Shown: positions 6,756 through 14,207, numbered from the stretch's first letter. The stretch is DNA of 24,177 bases from an uncultured Bacilli bacterium (GCA_934096945.1 CAKOND010000014.1:1-24177), one strand, 5' to 3'. The notes: generated from the sequence alone by a model not told the origin. A program made the numbers and translations.

Positions 6756-6840
6756 TTCGAAAAATGTGAAGTTTTGGGTCAACATTCCTTCAAAAAATGT
6801 GAAGTTTTGAGCTAACATTTCTTCGAAAAATATGAAATTA
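6756..6840. repeat. 33-bp tandem repeats, two full copies and a partial one
   Basis: Copy 1 is 6756-6788, copy 2 is 6789-6821 and a degenerate partial copy is 6822 to about 6840. All begin TTC(G/A)AAAAAT(G/A)TGAA. They sit between the divergent vanY-like and ffh promoters. There is no spacer between copies, so this is not a CRISPR array. Confidence 0.85.
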
Positions 6841-6841
6841 G

Positions 6842-6870
6842 TTGATTTTAAATGAAAATTATAGTAATAT
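6842..6870 (+). promoter_or_regulatory. Promoter of ffh
   Basis: TTGATT (6842-6847), 17 bp, TAATAT (6865-6870). The 33-bp repeats end immediately upstream of the -35. Confidence 0.65.
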
Positions 6871-6897
6871 TTTCTATATACATAAGGAAGTGATAAT

Positions 6898-8196
6898 ATG
6901 TTTGAATACATGGGAGATAGAATTAGTAATGCCTTAAAAAATATTAGAGGCATGGGAAAAATTACTGAAGAAAATATAAGCGATGCAACTAGAGAAATTA
7001 GAATTGCTCTTTTAGAAGCAGATGTAAATTATCAAGTTGTTAAAGAATTTGTTAGTGATGTAAAAGAAAAGGCCATAGATGCAGAAGTTGGAAAGAGTTT
7101 AAAACCTGATGAGGTTTTCTTAAAGATTGTTAAAGATGAACTTGTTTCTTTACTGGGTGGAGATTATGTTCCTTTAGAAACTCTAAAAAAGCCAACAATT
7201 TTAATGCTTGTTGGACTTCAAGGTAGTGGGAAAACTACAACTGCTGGTAAACTTGCAAATTATTTAAGAAAGAAATTTAGTAAGAAACCATTATTAGTAG
7301 CTGCAGACATTTATAGACCAGCTGCGATAGAACAACTTAAAACTATTGGTAAAGAGTTAAATGTTGAAGTATTTAGTGAAGATGAGAGCGTTACTAAAAT
7401 AGTAAGTGATGCTTTAGAATATGCAAGTAATAATAAAAATGATTACATTATTATAGATACAGCAGGTAGACTTCAAATAGATGAGGGATTAATGCAAGAA
7501 TTAAAAGATGTTGATGAACTTGTGCATCCTCATGAAAAAATACTTGTTATAGATGGTTCAATGGGACAAGATGCCATTAATGTTATTACAGGTTTTAATG
7601 AAGCTCTTAGTTTAACGGGATGTATTTTGACTAAACTTGATGGTAATACTAAAGGTGGTGTTGCTTTATCAGTTAGACACTTAACACATATACCTATAAA
7701 ATTTGTTGGTACTAGTGAAAAGATGGATGGATTAAGTGAATTTTATCCAGAAAGAATGGCGGAACGTATCCTAGATATGGGAGATATTCTTGAAATAGTT
7801 AGTAAAGTTGAAGATGTAATAGATGAAGATCAAGCTATGATGCAAGCTAAGAAAATGAAAAAGGGTACTTATGATTTAAATGATTTTTTAAATAATTTAG
7901 AACAAATTAAAAAGCTTGGACCACTTGAAAATATTTTGAAAATGCTTCCCGGGGCTCGTAAAATGGGGCTAAATAATGTTTCAATTGATCCAAAGAATTT
8001 AGCACATGTTGAAGCGATACTTCAGTCAATGACACCAGAGGAAAGAAAAAGGCCGGAAATACTAAAAGCATCTCGTAAACAAAGAATTGCTAAAGGTAGT
8101 GGTAGAAGTGTTGAAGAAGTAAATAGACTTTTAAAACAATTTGAAATGATGAAAGATATGATGAAGAAAATGTCTAGTGGAAATATGCCATTTTAA
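6898..8196 (+). CDS. ffh: Signal recognition particle protein Ffh (SRP54)
   Basis: Ffh is the GTPase of the signal recognition particle; with 4.5S RNA it delivers nascent membrane and secreted proteins to FtsY. The N-domain helices (1-90) and the G domain are clear: GLQGSGKTT at 106-114, DIYRPAAIEQL at 137-147, DTAGR at 187-191 and TKLDG at 245-249. The Met-rich M domain that binds RNA and signal peptides fills the C-terminal 130 residues and ends in MMKDMMKKM. The 432-residue length is slightly short of the Bacillus protein. ATG 6898 has AAGGAAGTGAT upstream. It is monocistronic here: no ylxM before it and rpsP lies some 14 kb away. Confidence 0.97.
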   Translation: MFEYMGDRISNALKNIRGMGKITEENISDATREIRIALLEADVNYQVVKEFVSDVKEKAIDAEVGKSLKPDEVFLKIVKDELVSLLGGDYVPLETLKKPTILMLVGLQGSGKTTTAGKLANYLRKKFSKKPLLVAADIYRPAAIEQLKTIGKELNVEVFSEDESVTKIVSDALEYASNNKNDYIIIDTAGRLQIDEGLMQELKDVDELVHPHEKILVIDGSMGQDAINVITGFNEALSLTGCILTKLDGNTKGGVALSVRHLTHIPIKFVGTSEKMDGLSEFYPERMAERILDMGDILEIVSKVEDVIDEDQAMMQAKKMKKGTYDLNDFLNNLEQIKKLGPLENILKMLPGARKMGLNNVSIDPKNLAHVEAILQSMTPEERKRPEILKASRKQRIAKGSGRSVEEVNRLLKQFEMMKDMMKKMSSGNMPF

Positions 8197-8206
8197 ATAA
8201 TAAATT

Positions 8207-8240
8207 AAAACCTCGTTTCTTAAGTGAAATGAGGTTTTTT
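8207..8240. terminator. Bidirectional terminator between ffh and the DUF4282-like gene
   Basis: AAAACCTC (8207-8214) pairs with GAGGTTTT (8231-8238), with inner TTTC/GAAA pairs and further T after it. On the minus strand the same hairpin is also followed by T. Confidence 0.85.
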
Positions 8241-8244
8241 CAAG

Positions 8245-8712
8245 TTATTTTTCTTCTTTTTCAGCTTTATTAGTTGTTTTTGTACTTTTTGGTAATGCAT
8301 TATTTTTGACTTTGATATTATCATTTATTTCTTTGGTATTTTTCCAAATCATAATGTTAATCATCATAAGTTCATAAACAATTCTTATACCAATTGGACC
8401 TAGAATTAAAGCCATTAAGAATGAAACGAAGTTAATTGATATTAAACCAAATGAGAATAAAATAACAAATACAGTTGCAATTATGTAAGCAATTTTTAAA
8501 ATTGGTTCAATAAGCATTGCTTTAAAATCTAATAAATCTTTTAGTTTTTGAAGATTTTTACTTACAGGTTTATTATCTTTAACAAACATAAAGTAAATCA
8601 TTATGCCAGCTGCAATAGCTATTACAAATGCTATAATAGTCCATATAGCTGTACCAGCAATTTTATTTGCTGTGTTTGTTGTTTCTCCAATTAAATATTC
8701 ATAATCTTGCAT
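8245..8712 (-). CDS. DUF4282-like membrane protein
   Basis: The 155-residue protein has a transmembrane helix at about 19-44, a short basic loop, then two more helices at about 70-90 and 93-122. The part from DFKAMLIEPILKIAYII to IRIVYELMMINIMIWKNTKEI has the general look of DUF4282 proteins, whose role is unknown. The tail is short, basic and rich in Lys and Thr. A strong AAAGGAGC precedes the ATG. It has its own promoter and is read divergently from the Nudix gene. The family assignment is by eye and moderate. Confidence 0.6.
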   Translation of the reverse strand: MQDYEYLIGETTNTANKIAGTAIWTIIAFVIAIAAGIMIYFMFVKDNKPVSKNLQKLKDLLDFKAMLIEPILKIAYIIATVFVILFSFGLISINFVSFLMALILGPIGIRIVYELMMINIMIWKNTKEINDNIKVKNNALPKSTKTTNKAEKEEK

Positions 8713-8735
8713 ATTATTAGCTCCTTTCTATTAAT

Positions 8736-8764
8736 ATATTAACAAAAATTATTATTTCTTACAA
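8736..8764 (-). promoter_or_regulatory. Promoter of the DUF4282-like gene
   Basis: Minus strand TTGTAA (8764-8759), 17 bp, TAATAT (8741-8736). Confidence 0.55.
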
Positions 8765-8771
8765 TAAAAAT

Positions 8772-8800
8772 TTGTAAATTATTGTCATATTTGGTAGAAT
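8772..8800 (+). promoter_or_regulatory. Promoter of the Nudix gene
   Basis: TTGTAA (8772-8777), 17 bp, TAGAAT (8795-8800). It lies back to back with the promoter of the opposite gene. Confidence 0.6.
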
Positions 8801-8817
8801 AAAATAGGTGAAGTTAA

Positions 8818-9333
8818 ATGATAGAAATAGTAAAAAATAAAAATAATATAGGTGAAGAAGAAATAAATAATGTAATTACTAGAGTTAAAGCTTTAATTAT
8901 AACTAGTGATAACAAGATATTACTTGGGCATTCTTTTTGTGAATATCAATTTCCAGGCGGACATGTTGAAAATGATGAAGCATTACTTCCTGCTTTAAAA
9001 AGGGAACTCGAAGAAGAAACTGGTCTTATTTTTGATACAGATAATTTGGCACCTTTTGCAGTCTTAAAAAAATATTTTAAAGATTATCCAAGTGAGAAAG
9101 TAAATACTAAATTATTAATTTATTATTATGTAATAAAGGATGATAGAGTACCTATTTTAAAAAATACAGATTATACTTTAGAAGAGTTGGATGGTAATTT
9201 TAGTTTAAGGTATGTACCCCTTGATATAGTTAAATGTGTCATAAATGATAATATTAATGCTTGTGGTGATGGTGAAGGTATAGCAGAAGAAATGCTGGAA
9301 ATACTTGATTGTTTTTTCAAGATTAATGTATAA
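8818..9333 (+). CDS. Nudix hydrolase
   Basis: The protein is predicted to hydrolyse a nucleoside diphosphate linked to another group, with metal. The Nudix box GX5EX7REUXEEXGU is complete at residues 48-70 (G48, E54, R62 E63, E66 E67, G69). The surrounding beta strands (RVKALIITSDNKILLG before, the YYVIKDD strand after) fit a whole 171-residue domain. The substrate cannot be told from sequence. ATG 8818 is preceded by TAGGTGAAG. The gene lies 43 bases before sigG and could be transcribed with it. Confidence 0.9.
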   Translation: MIEIVKNKNNIGEEEINNVITRVKALIITSDNKILLGHSFCEYQFPGGHVENDEALLPALKRELEEETGLIFDTDNLAPFAVLKKYFKDYPSEKVNTKLLIYYYVIKDDRVPILKNTDYTLEELDGNFSLRYVPLDIVKCVINDNINACGDGEGIAEEMLEILDCFFKINV

Positions 9334-9376
9334 ATTATAAAGAAGTAAGCCATAAATAAGGGGAAAGGACTTAAAT

Positions 9377-10153
9377 ATGGCAAAATATAAAGTAGATATA
9401 ACTGGTATTAATACAAGTGAAATAGAAGTTTTAAGTAATGAAGAAATGATTAATTTGTTTGCACAGTATCGTAGTGGTAATTTAGATGCTAAAGATAGAC
9501 TTATTAATGGTAATTTAAAACTTGTTTTAAGTATTCTTAGAAACTTTAATAAAGGAAATGTTAATTTAGATGATTTATTTCAAGTCGGAGTTATTGGACT
9601 TATTAAAGCAATTGATAATTTTGATTTATCGTATGGCCTTAAGCTATCTACGTATGCTGTGCCTTTGATTATTGGGGAAATAAAAAGGTATATCAGAGAT
9701 AATACTCTAGTTAGGGTAAGTAGAAGTACAAAAGATTTAGCTTATCAAATTATTAAGTTTAAAGAAAAATATATAAGTGATTATGGGGTAGAACCACCAG
9801 CATCAGTTATTTCCAAAGAACTTGGAATTGATGAGTATTTAATTGGTTATGCTATGGATGCGATGAAAGACCCAGCTTCAATATTTGAACCAATTTATAA
9901 TGATGGGGGAGATACCATTTATTTATTTGATCAACTTGCTGATACTAAAGATAAAAATAGTGATAAAGATATGATTATATCACTTAGAAGAGCACTTTTA
10001 AAAATTAAAGAAAGAGAAAAAGATATATTGCTCCAGAGATTTATGATTGGTAAAACGCAAATGGAAATTGCGGATGAAATGGGAATTAGTCAAGCCCAAG
10101 TTTCAAGACTTGAAAAAAGTGCGATTATAAATGTTCGTAAATTAATTAAATAA
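9377..10153 (+). CDS. sigG: RNA polymerase sigma-G factor
   Basis: Sigma-G directs late gene expression in the forespore. The protein matches B. subtilis SigG along its whole 258 residues. The N-terminal segment MAKYKVDITGINTSEIEVL corresponds to the SigG-specific MSRNKVEICGVDTSKLPVL. Region 2 reads DDLFQVGVIGLIKAIDNFD and STYAVPLIIGEIKRYIRDN. The DPASIFEPIYNDGGD block is diagnostic for SigG, and region 4 has the helix-turn-helix TQMEIADEMGISQAQVSRLE. ATG 9377 has AAGGGGAAAGGA upstream. It is followed by ylmC, lspA and rluD on the same strand. sigE and spoIIGA, which precede sigG in Bacillus, are not here; a Nudix gene takes their place. Confidence 0.97.
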   Translation: MAKYKVDITGINTSEIEVLSNEEMINLFAQYRSGNLDAKDRLINGNLKLVLSILRNFNKGNVNLDDLFQVGVIGLIKAIDNFDLSYGLKLSTYAVPLIIGEIKRYIRDNTLVRVSRSTKDLAYQIIKFKEKYISDYGVEPPASVISKELGIDEYLIGYAMDAMKDPASIFEPIYNDGGDTIYLFDQLADTKDKNSDKDMIISLRRALLKIKEREKDILLQRFMIGKTQMEIADEMGISQAQVSRLEKSAIINVRKLIK

Positions 10154-10179
10154 AGCATATAATTTAGTGGTGAACGAAA

Positions 10180-10401
10180 GTGTATTTAAGTGAACTTCAA
10201 AATAAAGATATAATTAGTGTAAAAACTGGTATAAATTTAGGGAGAATAGTTGATGCTGAGGTAGATAGTACAGGTAAAGTCATAAGTTTAGTTGCTGAAA
10301 ATAAAAAATTATTTAGAAAAGTATTAAAAAATAGTGAAATTAGTTTTACTTTTGCAGATATAACTAAAATAGGTACAGATTGTATACTAGTAAATAAGTA
10401 A
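10180..10401 (+). CDS. YlmC/YmxH family PRC-barrel protein
   Basis: The 73-residue PRC-barrel domain protein has the family pattern SELQNKDIISVKTGINLGRIVDAEVD, followed by strands to the end. YlmC/YmxH proteins are common in spore formers and have no settled function. The start is GTG 10180; GTGGTG shortly before it is a modest ribosome-binding site. It follows sigG by 26 bases, the same neighbour relation as in Bacillus, and that supports the assignment. Confidence 0.85.
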   Translation: MYLSELQNKDIISVKTGINLGRIVDAEVDSTGKVISLVAENKKLFRKVLKNSEISFTFADITKIGTDCILVNK

Positions 10402-10407
10402 AAAGTG

Positions 10408-10416
10408 TGTTACAAT
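10408..10416 (+). promoter_or_regulatory. Extended -10 promoter giving a leaderless lspA transcript
   Basis: TG, one base, then TACAAT (10411-10416). The expected start lies seven bases downstream at 10423, the A of the lspA ATG. The -35 (TAGTAA at 17 bp) is weak. Confidence 0.45.
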
Positions 10417-10422
10417 AATGGC

Positions 10423-10893
10423 ATGAAGAAAAAAAGTTTGATTATTGCTGTTATTGTTTTTTTATTTGATATACTTATTAAATATATAGTTGATAAGTCG
10501 TTTTATTATGGAATTTTAAAAAGCATTATTCCGGGATTTTTTTATTTAACTAAAGTTTATAACGATGGTGCTGCATGGAGTACTTTTGAAGGTGCTAGAA
10601 TTTTATTAATTATAATTGCTATTATTTCTTTAGTATTTTTAATAATGTATCAAAAAGGTTTTAAAGAAAGTAAAAGAAATAGTATAGCTTTTGGCCTAGT
10701 TTATGGGGGACTTTTAGGCAACTTGTGTGATAGAATTAGGTTTGGTTATGTTATTGATTATTTGAAATTTTATATTGGGGGATATGAATTTCCAGTATTT
10801 AATTTAGCAGATACTGCGATAGTAGTAGGATTTATCCTTATTATATGTGCAATTTATAGGGGAGAAGATAAACATGGAAATAAAAGTAAATGA
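10423..10893 (+). CDS. lspA: Lipoprotein signal peptidase (SPase II)
   Basis: LspA cleaves the signal peptide of prolipoproteins after lipidation, inside the membrane. Four hydrophobic helices are present, with the family motifs KVYNDGAAWS, GNLCDRIRFGYVIDYL (first catalytic Asp in the NxxD element) and FPVFNLADTAI (second catalytic Asp). The 156-residue length is normal. I prefer ATG 10423 to GTG 10405: it gives the usual basic N-terminus MKKKSLI. Neither start has a Shine-Dalgarno; a TACAAT box ends six bases before the ATG, suggesting a leaderless mRNA. The 3' end overlaps rluD by 20 bases, and the lspA-rluD pairing is widespread in Firmicutes. Confidence 0.93.
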   Translation: MKKKSLIIAVIVFLFDILIKYIVDKSFYYGILKSIIPGFFYLTKVYNDGAAWSTFEGARILLIIIAIISLVFLIMYQKGFKESKRNSIAFGLVYGGLLGNLCDRIRFGYVIDYLKFYIGGYEFPVFNLADTAIVVGFILIICAIYRGEDKHGNKSK

Positions 10894-11755
10894 AAGTGAT
10901 GTAAGAATTGATAAATATTTGGCTAGTATAACAAATTATAGTAGAGAAACAATTACTAAAATGATTGAAGAAAGTTACATAGTAGTAAATAATAAAACTA
11001 TTAAACCATCATATAAAATAAAAGAAGAAGACGTTATTTTAATAAAAGATGGTTTTGTTAAAGAAATGAATTTAGAAGCCACGAAAATGGATATTGATAT
11101 TGTTTATGAAGATGAATATTTAATGGTTATAAATAAACCTAGTGGGTTAGTGGTGCATCCCGGAGCAGGTAACTTTAATAATACTTTAGTTAATGGACTA
11201 CTTTATTATAATAAAGCTTTAAGTAAAGGGGAAGATTTTAGACCTGGAGTAGTTCATAGACTTGACAAAGATACCAGTGGTCTTATGTTAGTTGCTAAAG
11301 ATGATAAAGCCCATGAAATACTAGCAGATGATTTTAAAAATAAAAGAATACATAGAGAATATATTGCTCTTTTAGATGGTGTTTTTCCTCAAGAAAAAGC
11401 TATAGTTGATGCTCCGATTGGCAGAAGTAAAAAGTATTTTGATAAAATGGAAGTTAGAAGTGATGGAAAGAAAGCTATTACCAATATTGAAGTTTTAAAA
11501 AAATATAAAGATTATACTTTAGTAAAATTAATACTTGAAACTGGAAGAACTCATCAAATCAGAGTACATTTATCTTATATAGGATATCCAGTTCATAATG
11601 ATCCAGTTTATTCAGGTAAAAAATGTACAGAATTTGGTCAATTTCTTCATTCAGCATATTTAAAATTTAAACATCCAATAACGGGTGAAATCCTAGAATT
11701 TGAAGCAAAATTACCAGAGACGTTTGAAAACTTTATAAAAGATTTAGAAAAGTGA
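10874..11755 (+). CDS. rluD: RluD-family 23S rRNA pseudouridine synthase
   Basis: The enzyme is predicted to convert uridines to pseudouridine in large-subunit rRNA. An N-terminal S4 RNA-binding domain (about 3-60, RIDKYLAS) is followed by the RluA/RluD catalytic domain. That domain has VINKPSGLVVHPGAG and the catalytic HRLDKDTSG motif with Asp near 131, plus ETGRTHQIRVHLSYIGYPV toward the end. The 293-residue length fits. ATG 10874 follows AGGGGAG and lies inside the end of lspA, implying translational coupling. The exact uridine modified cannot be read from sequence. Its last 12 bases overlap the end of the opposite-strand membrane gene. Confidence 0.93.
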   Translation: MEIKVNESDVRIDKYLASITNYSRETITKMIEESYIVVNNKTIKPSYKIKEEDVILIKDGFVKEMNLEATKMDIDIVYEDEYLMVINKPSGLVVHPGAGNFNNTLVNGLLYYNKALSKGEDFRPGVVHRLDKDTSGLMLVAKDDKAHEILADDFKNKRIHREYIALLDGVFPQEKAIVDAPIGRSKKYFDKMEVRSDGKKAITNIEVLKKYKDYTLVKLILETGRTHQIRVHLSYIGYPVHNDPVYSGKKCTEFGQFLHSAYLKFKHPITGEILEFEAKLPETFENFIKDLEK

Positions 11756-12049
11756 TATTAGAATATAGATATTCATAAGTAAATAGAAAATAGATAAAAT
11801 TGGTAAATAACCTAATATTCTTTTAAAGTCATATAAAAGTAAAATAGTGAAAATAATAAGTAATATGGAACTAATTACAGAAAATAAAAAGTTTTCAAAA
11901 TAAAATGAGAAGAGAAAAATAGAAAAAATAAGTAAATAGTTTGTTAGACTAGAAAAAATTAATGGTTCATCAAATAAGTGAAAGTTATTAATTTTAAGTA
12001 GTATACCTACTATAAATATTAAACTTATAATGTAAAGAACGATAAACAT
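11744..12049 (-). CDS. Small hydrophobic membrane protein of unknown function
   Basis: The 101-residue protein is almost entirely Ile, Leu and Phe with three to four predicted transmembrane helices and few charges. I recognise no family. It is likely real, because AAAGAGGTGAT sits at the right distance before its ATG and the frame is open throughout. It is read divergently from the rhomboid gene and converges on rluD, sharing 12 bases with the end of that gene. Hydrophobic frames arise easily on AT-rich strands, so moderate confidence is kept. Confidence 0.6.
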   Translation of the reverse strand: MFIVLYIISLIFIVGILLKINNFHLFDEPLIFSSLTNYLLIFSIFLFSFYFENFLFSVISSILLIIFTILLLYDFKRILGYLPILSIFYLLMNIYILISLF

Positions 12050-12062
12050 AAGTTATCACCTC

Positions 12063-12091
12063 TTTACTAAATATATGGTTTATTGTAAAAT
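12063..12091 (+). promoter_or_regulatory. Promoter of the rhomboid gene
   Basis: TTTACT (12063-12068), 17 bp, TAAAAT (12086-12091). The predicted start near 12098 lies after ATG 12095, which argues for the downstream start at 12116. Confidence 0.6.
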
Positions 12092-12115
12092 ATTATGACG
12101 AGGGAGATGGATGTA

Positions 12116-13276
12116 ATGCCTAATTTAATGATACGTAAAAGTGATCAGATTATGATGAGTTTAGTTCATTATTTTGTAACTAAAGAAAATTATGCTCCGA
12201 TACATGTTCAAGGGGTAAAAGATGAAATTTGGCTTGAAAATTTAGATGGACCGTACAGAATAATAAGAATAACTTGTAACTCAATTATAAATGAAGAACA
12301 GTATAAATTTGATATATTTAAAATGAAACATGTTATGAAGCAAATAAAGAAAAAAACATTGTCTTTTAAAGTTAATGCATTAAATATTTGTTTAGACATT
12401 AGTAAAAAAATAAATGATAAAGATATAAAAAATATTGAAACTGTCAGAGTGGAAAGTTTTAATGATGTAAGGAAAAATCCTGATATAAATAAAGCTTTTC
12501 CAAGACTTAAAGATGAACTTTTAGAAACAAATGATGGACTTGATTTAATAATTAATGTAACTAATGATATAAACGAAAAAACTGAGGAAGAAAATAAAAA
12601 GTTTAATGATGTGTTTGCTCCGAAAAAAATTATTTTTACAAATGTTATTACTTTAATATGTTTGATTATGTATTTTGTTATAGCTATTTATGGTGGCAAT
12701 TTTATTAATTTTGATGCAAATATTTTAGCAAAATTTGGTGCTAATAATATTATACTTGTTAAAAATGGTGAAGTATGGAGATTACTTACCTCAGCATTTC
12801 TACATGTAGGGTTAATTCATTTATTTGTAAATATGTATTCTTTAAGGGTTATTGGGCCTAGTGTTGAAGCCTTAATTGGTAAATGGAAATTTATATTTAT
12901 TTATTTTGTAAGTAGTATAAGTGCTAGTTTAATGTCTTTAGTTTTTATAGAAAGCAATATTGTATCTGTGGGGGCTAGTGGAGCGATATTTGGACTTATG
13001 GGAGCTTTACTTTATTTTGGATATCATTATAGACTTTATTTAAATGATGCTATAAAAACTCAAATTATACCTGTTATTGTTTTTAATCTACTTATTGGTT
13101 TTATGATTTCGGGTATTGATAATGGAGCTCACATTGGTGGTTTAGTGGGTGGTTACCTTGCCACAATGGCTATTGGAATTAAAAATAAATCTTGTAAAAA
13201 AGACATGATTAATGGTTCTATTGTATTAATTCTTTATTTAATGTTCTTAAGCTATATAGTATTTTTTGTAAAATAA
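12116..13276 (+). CDS. Rhomboid family intramembrane serine protease (GluP/YqgP-like)
   Basis: Rhomboids cut transmembrane substrates within the bilayer. A soluble N-terminal region of about 170 residues precedes the membrane domain, as in Bacillus GluP. The membrane domain has six or more helices, the HVGLIHLFVNMYSL segment, the active-site serine in GASGAIFGLMGALLYFG and the catalytic His in NGAHIGGLVGGYLA. The total of 386 residues is shorter than GluP because C-terminal tetratricopeptide repeats are missing. The start at ATG 12116 is favoured by GAGGGAG nine bases upstream and by the promoter position; ATG 12095 and 12107 are alternatives. Its natural substrate is unknown. Confidence 0.9.
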   Translation: MPNLMIRKSDQIMMSLVHYFVTKENYAPIHVQGVKDEIWLENLDGPYRIIRITCNSIINEEQYKFDIFKMKHVMKQIKKKTLSFKVNALNICLDISKKINDKDIKNIETVRVESFNDVRKNPDINKAFPRLKDELLETNDGLDLIINVTNDINEKTEEENKKFNDVFAPKKIIFTNVITLICLIMYFVIAIYGGNFINFDANILAKFGANNIILVKNGEVWRLLTSAFLHVGLIHLFVNMYSLRVIGPSVEALIGKWKFIFIYFVSSISASLMSLVFIESNIVSVGASGAIFGLMGALLYFGYHYRLYLNDAIKTQIIPVIVFNLLIGFMISGIDNGAHIGGLVGGYLATMAIGIKNKSCKKDMINGSIVLILYLMFLSYIVFFVK

Positions 13277-13304
13277 AAACGGAAATTCGATTCCGTTTTT
13301 ATTT
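13276..13304. terminator. Bidirectional terminator between the rhomboid gene and lexA
   Basis: AAAACGGAA (13276-13284) pairs with TTCCGTTTT (13291-13299). T-rich sequence follows on both strands. It shares one base with the rhomboid stop codon. Confidence 0.88.
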
Positions 13305-13312
13305 GGTATTTA

Positions 13313-13939
13313 TTAAATTTTTCTATATAAACCAATTGCTATTCCAAGTATAGTAATGTTATCAAAAATAAGTGGAGCCATTGTATCGTTTTCTGGTTGA
13401 AGTCTTATATGATCTTTTTCTTTGTAAAATGTTTTAAGAGTAACTTCGTTTTCATCAGTCATGGCCACAACAATATCACCATTTTTAGCATTTTGTTGTC
13501 TTTTTACAATAACATAGTCATTATCAAATATGCCTCGATTTATCATTGATTCACCACTTACATGTAGTGTAAATACTTCACCAGACTTTGGCATTAAAGC
13601 TGCAGGTAAATCAAAAAATTCATCTGGTTGTTCAATGGCTGTGATAGGGCTTCCCGCAGTTATCTTTCCAAGTAGGGGAACCTTTACTACATCTTCATCT
13701 TTTTCTGCATATTCATTTTCAACAAGTAATTCAATAGTTCTAAATTTATTGCTTGTTTGTCTGATGTATCCCATATTTTCTAAGTTTTTTATGTGCACAA
13801 ATACTGTAGCCGGACTGCTTAAACCCACTCCCGCACATACTTCTCTAATTGCAGGGGGATATCCGTGATCTGCAATATACTTTTTAATAAAATTTAAAAT
13901 TTCTTCTTGTCTAAGTGTAAGTTCTTTTTTTTCTTCCAT
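13313..13939 (-). CDS. lexA: SOS repressor LexA
   Basis: LexA represses DNA-damage genes and cleaves itself when stimulated by RecA filaments. The N-terminal winged helix carries LTLRQEEILNFIKKYI, HGYPPAIREV and SSPATVFVHIKNLE. The cleavage site is Ala95-Gly96 in GKITAGSP. The catalytic dyad is Ser131 in SGESM and Lys169 in VTLKTF. The 208-residue length is normal. I start at ATG 13939 because AAAGGAAAG just before it is a good ribosome site; the upstream in-frame ATG 13957 has none. The promoter lies at 13964-13992. A small membrane-protein gene is read divergently, with LexA-box-like sequences between the two. Confidence 0.96.
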   Translation of the reverse strand: MEEKKELTLRQEEILNFIKKYIADHGYPPAIREVCAGVGLSSPATVFVHIKNLENMGYIRQTSNKFRTIELLVENEYAEKDEDVVKVPLLGKITAGSPITAIEQPDEFFDLPAALMPKSGEVFTLHVSGESMINRGIFDNDYVIVKRQQNAKNGDIVVAMTDENEVTLKTFYKEKDHIRLQPENDTMAPLIFDNITILGIAIGLYRKI

Positions 13940-13963
13940 AGTGATCTTTCCTTTCATAACTTT

Positions 13964-13992
13964 ATTTTACACTATTATTTGTAAAAAGTCAA
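13964..13992 (-). promoter_or_regulatory. lexA promoter
   Basis: Minus strand TTGACT (13992-13987), 17 bp, TAAAAT (13969-13964). Confidence 0.75.
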
Positions 13993-14003
13993 ACAATTGT
14001 TTA
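13990..14003. promoter_or_regulatory. Candidate LexA box between divergent promoters
   Basis: CAAACAATTGTTTA holds a 12-bp perfect palindrome. Its core AACAATTGTT fits AACRNRYGTT of the Bacillus SOS box CGAACRNRYGTTYC. It overlaps the lexA -35. Confidence 0.55.
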
Positions 14004-14011
14004 TCAAAATA

Positions 14012-14040
14012 TTGACACGAACAAATATATGTATTAAAAT
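14012..14040 (+). promoter_or_regulatory. Promoter of the lexA-divergent small gene, with a second LexA-like half site
   Basis: TTGACA (14012-14017), 17 bp, TAAAAT (14035-14040): a perfect -35 and a good -10. The spacer begins CGAACAAATATATG (14018-14031), whose left half equals the Bacillus SOS-box half site CGAAC. Confidence 0.72.
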
Positions 14041-14066
14041 AATATCAGAAAGACGAGGTAATGGAT

Positions 14067-14207
14067 ATGTTAGAAGTAATGAAAAAGTATAGTGGAGTTT
14101 TATTTTTCTACTTGGCGATAGTAGGAATGATACTCTTAATCAATTTAAGGTTTAGTAAAATGGAAAGTACCTCGGGTAGTGATACTGTTATAGCAATGAG
14201 TGAATAA
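14067..14207 (+). CDS. 46-residue single-pass membrane protein, candidate SOS division inhibitor
   Basis: The short gene begins at ATG 14067 behind GAGGTAAT (14055-14062); ATG 14061, two codons earlier, is possible. The protein has a short basic N-terminus (MLEVMKKYSG), one transmembrane helix at about 10-28 and a polar C-terminal tail (SKMESTSGSD, then VIAMSE). I know no close family. Three things suggest an SOS role: it is divergent from lexA, as are yneA in Bacillus and sosA in Staphylococcus; its promoter is strong and contains LexA-box-like sequence; and YneA and SosA are also small, single-pass division inhibitors. Unlike YneA it has no LysM domain. The function is inferred from position and topology only. 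Confidence 0.68.
   Translation: MLEVMKKYSGVLFFYLAIVGMILLINLRFSKMESTSGSDTVIAMSE

Noticed and set aside
6756..6840. Possible CRISPR array
   Set aside because: The copies are directly adjacent with no spacers, and no cas gene is present.
6726..6953. 75-codon minus-strand frame with 11-residue repeats
   Set aside because: It is the 33-bp tandem repeat read in one frame, it overlaps the ffh start and promoter, and it has no ribosome site.
9310..9376. Sigma-F or sigma-G promoter before sigG
   Set aside because: GTATA and CATAAATA are present but the spacing and -10 bases do not fit the consensus well enough.
13530..13868. Plus-strand frame opposite lexA
   Set aside because: Shadow of the lexA coding sequence; no ribosome site.
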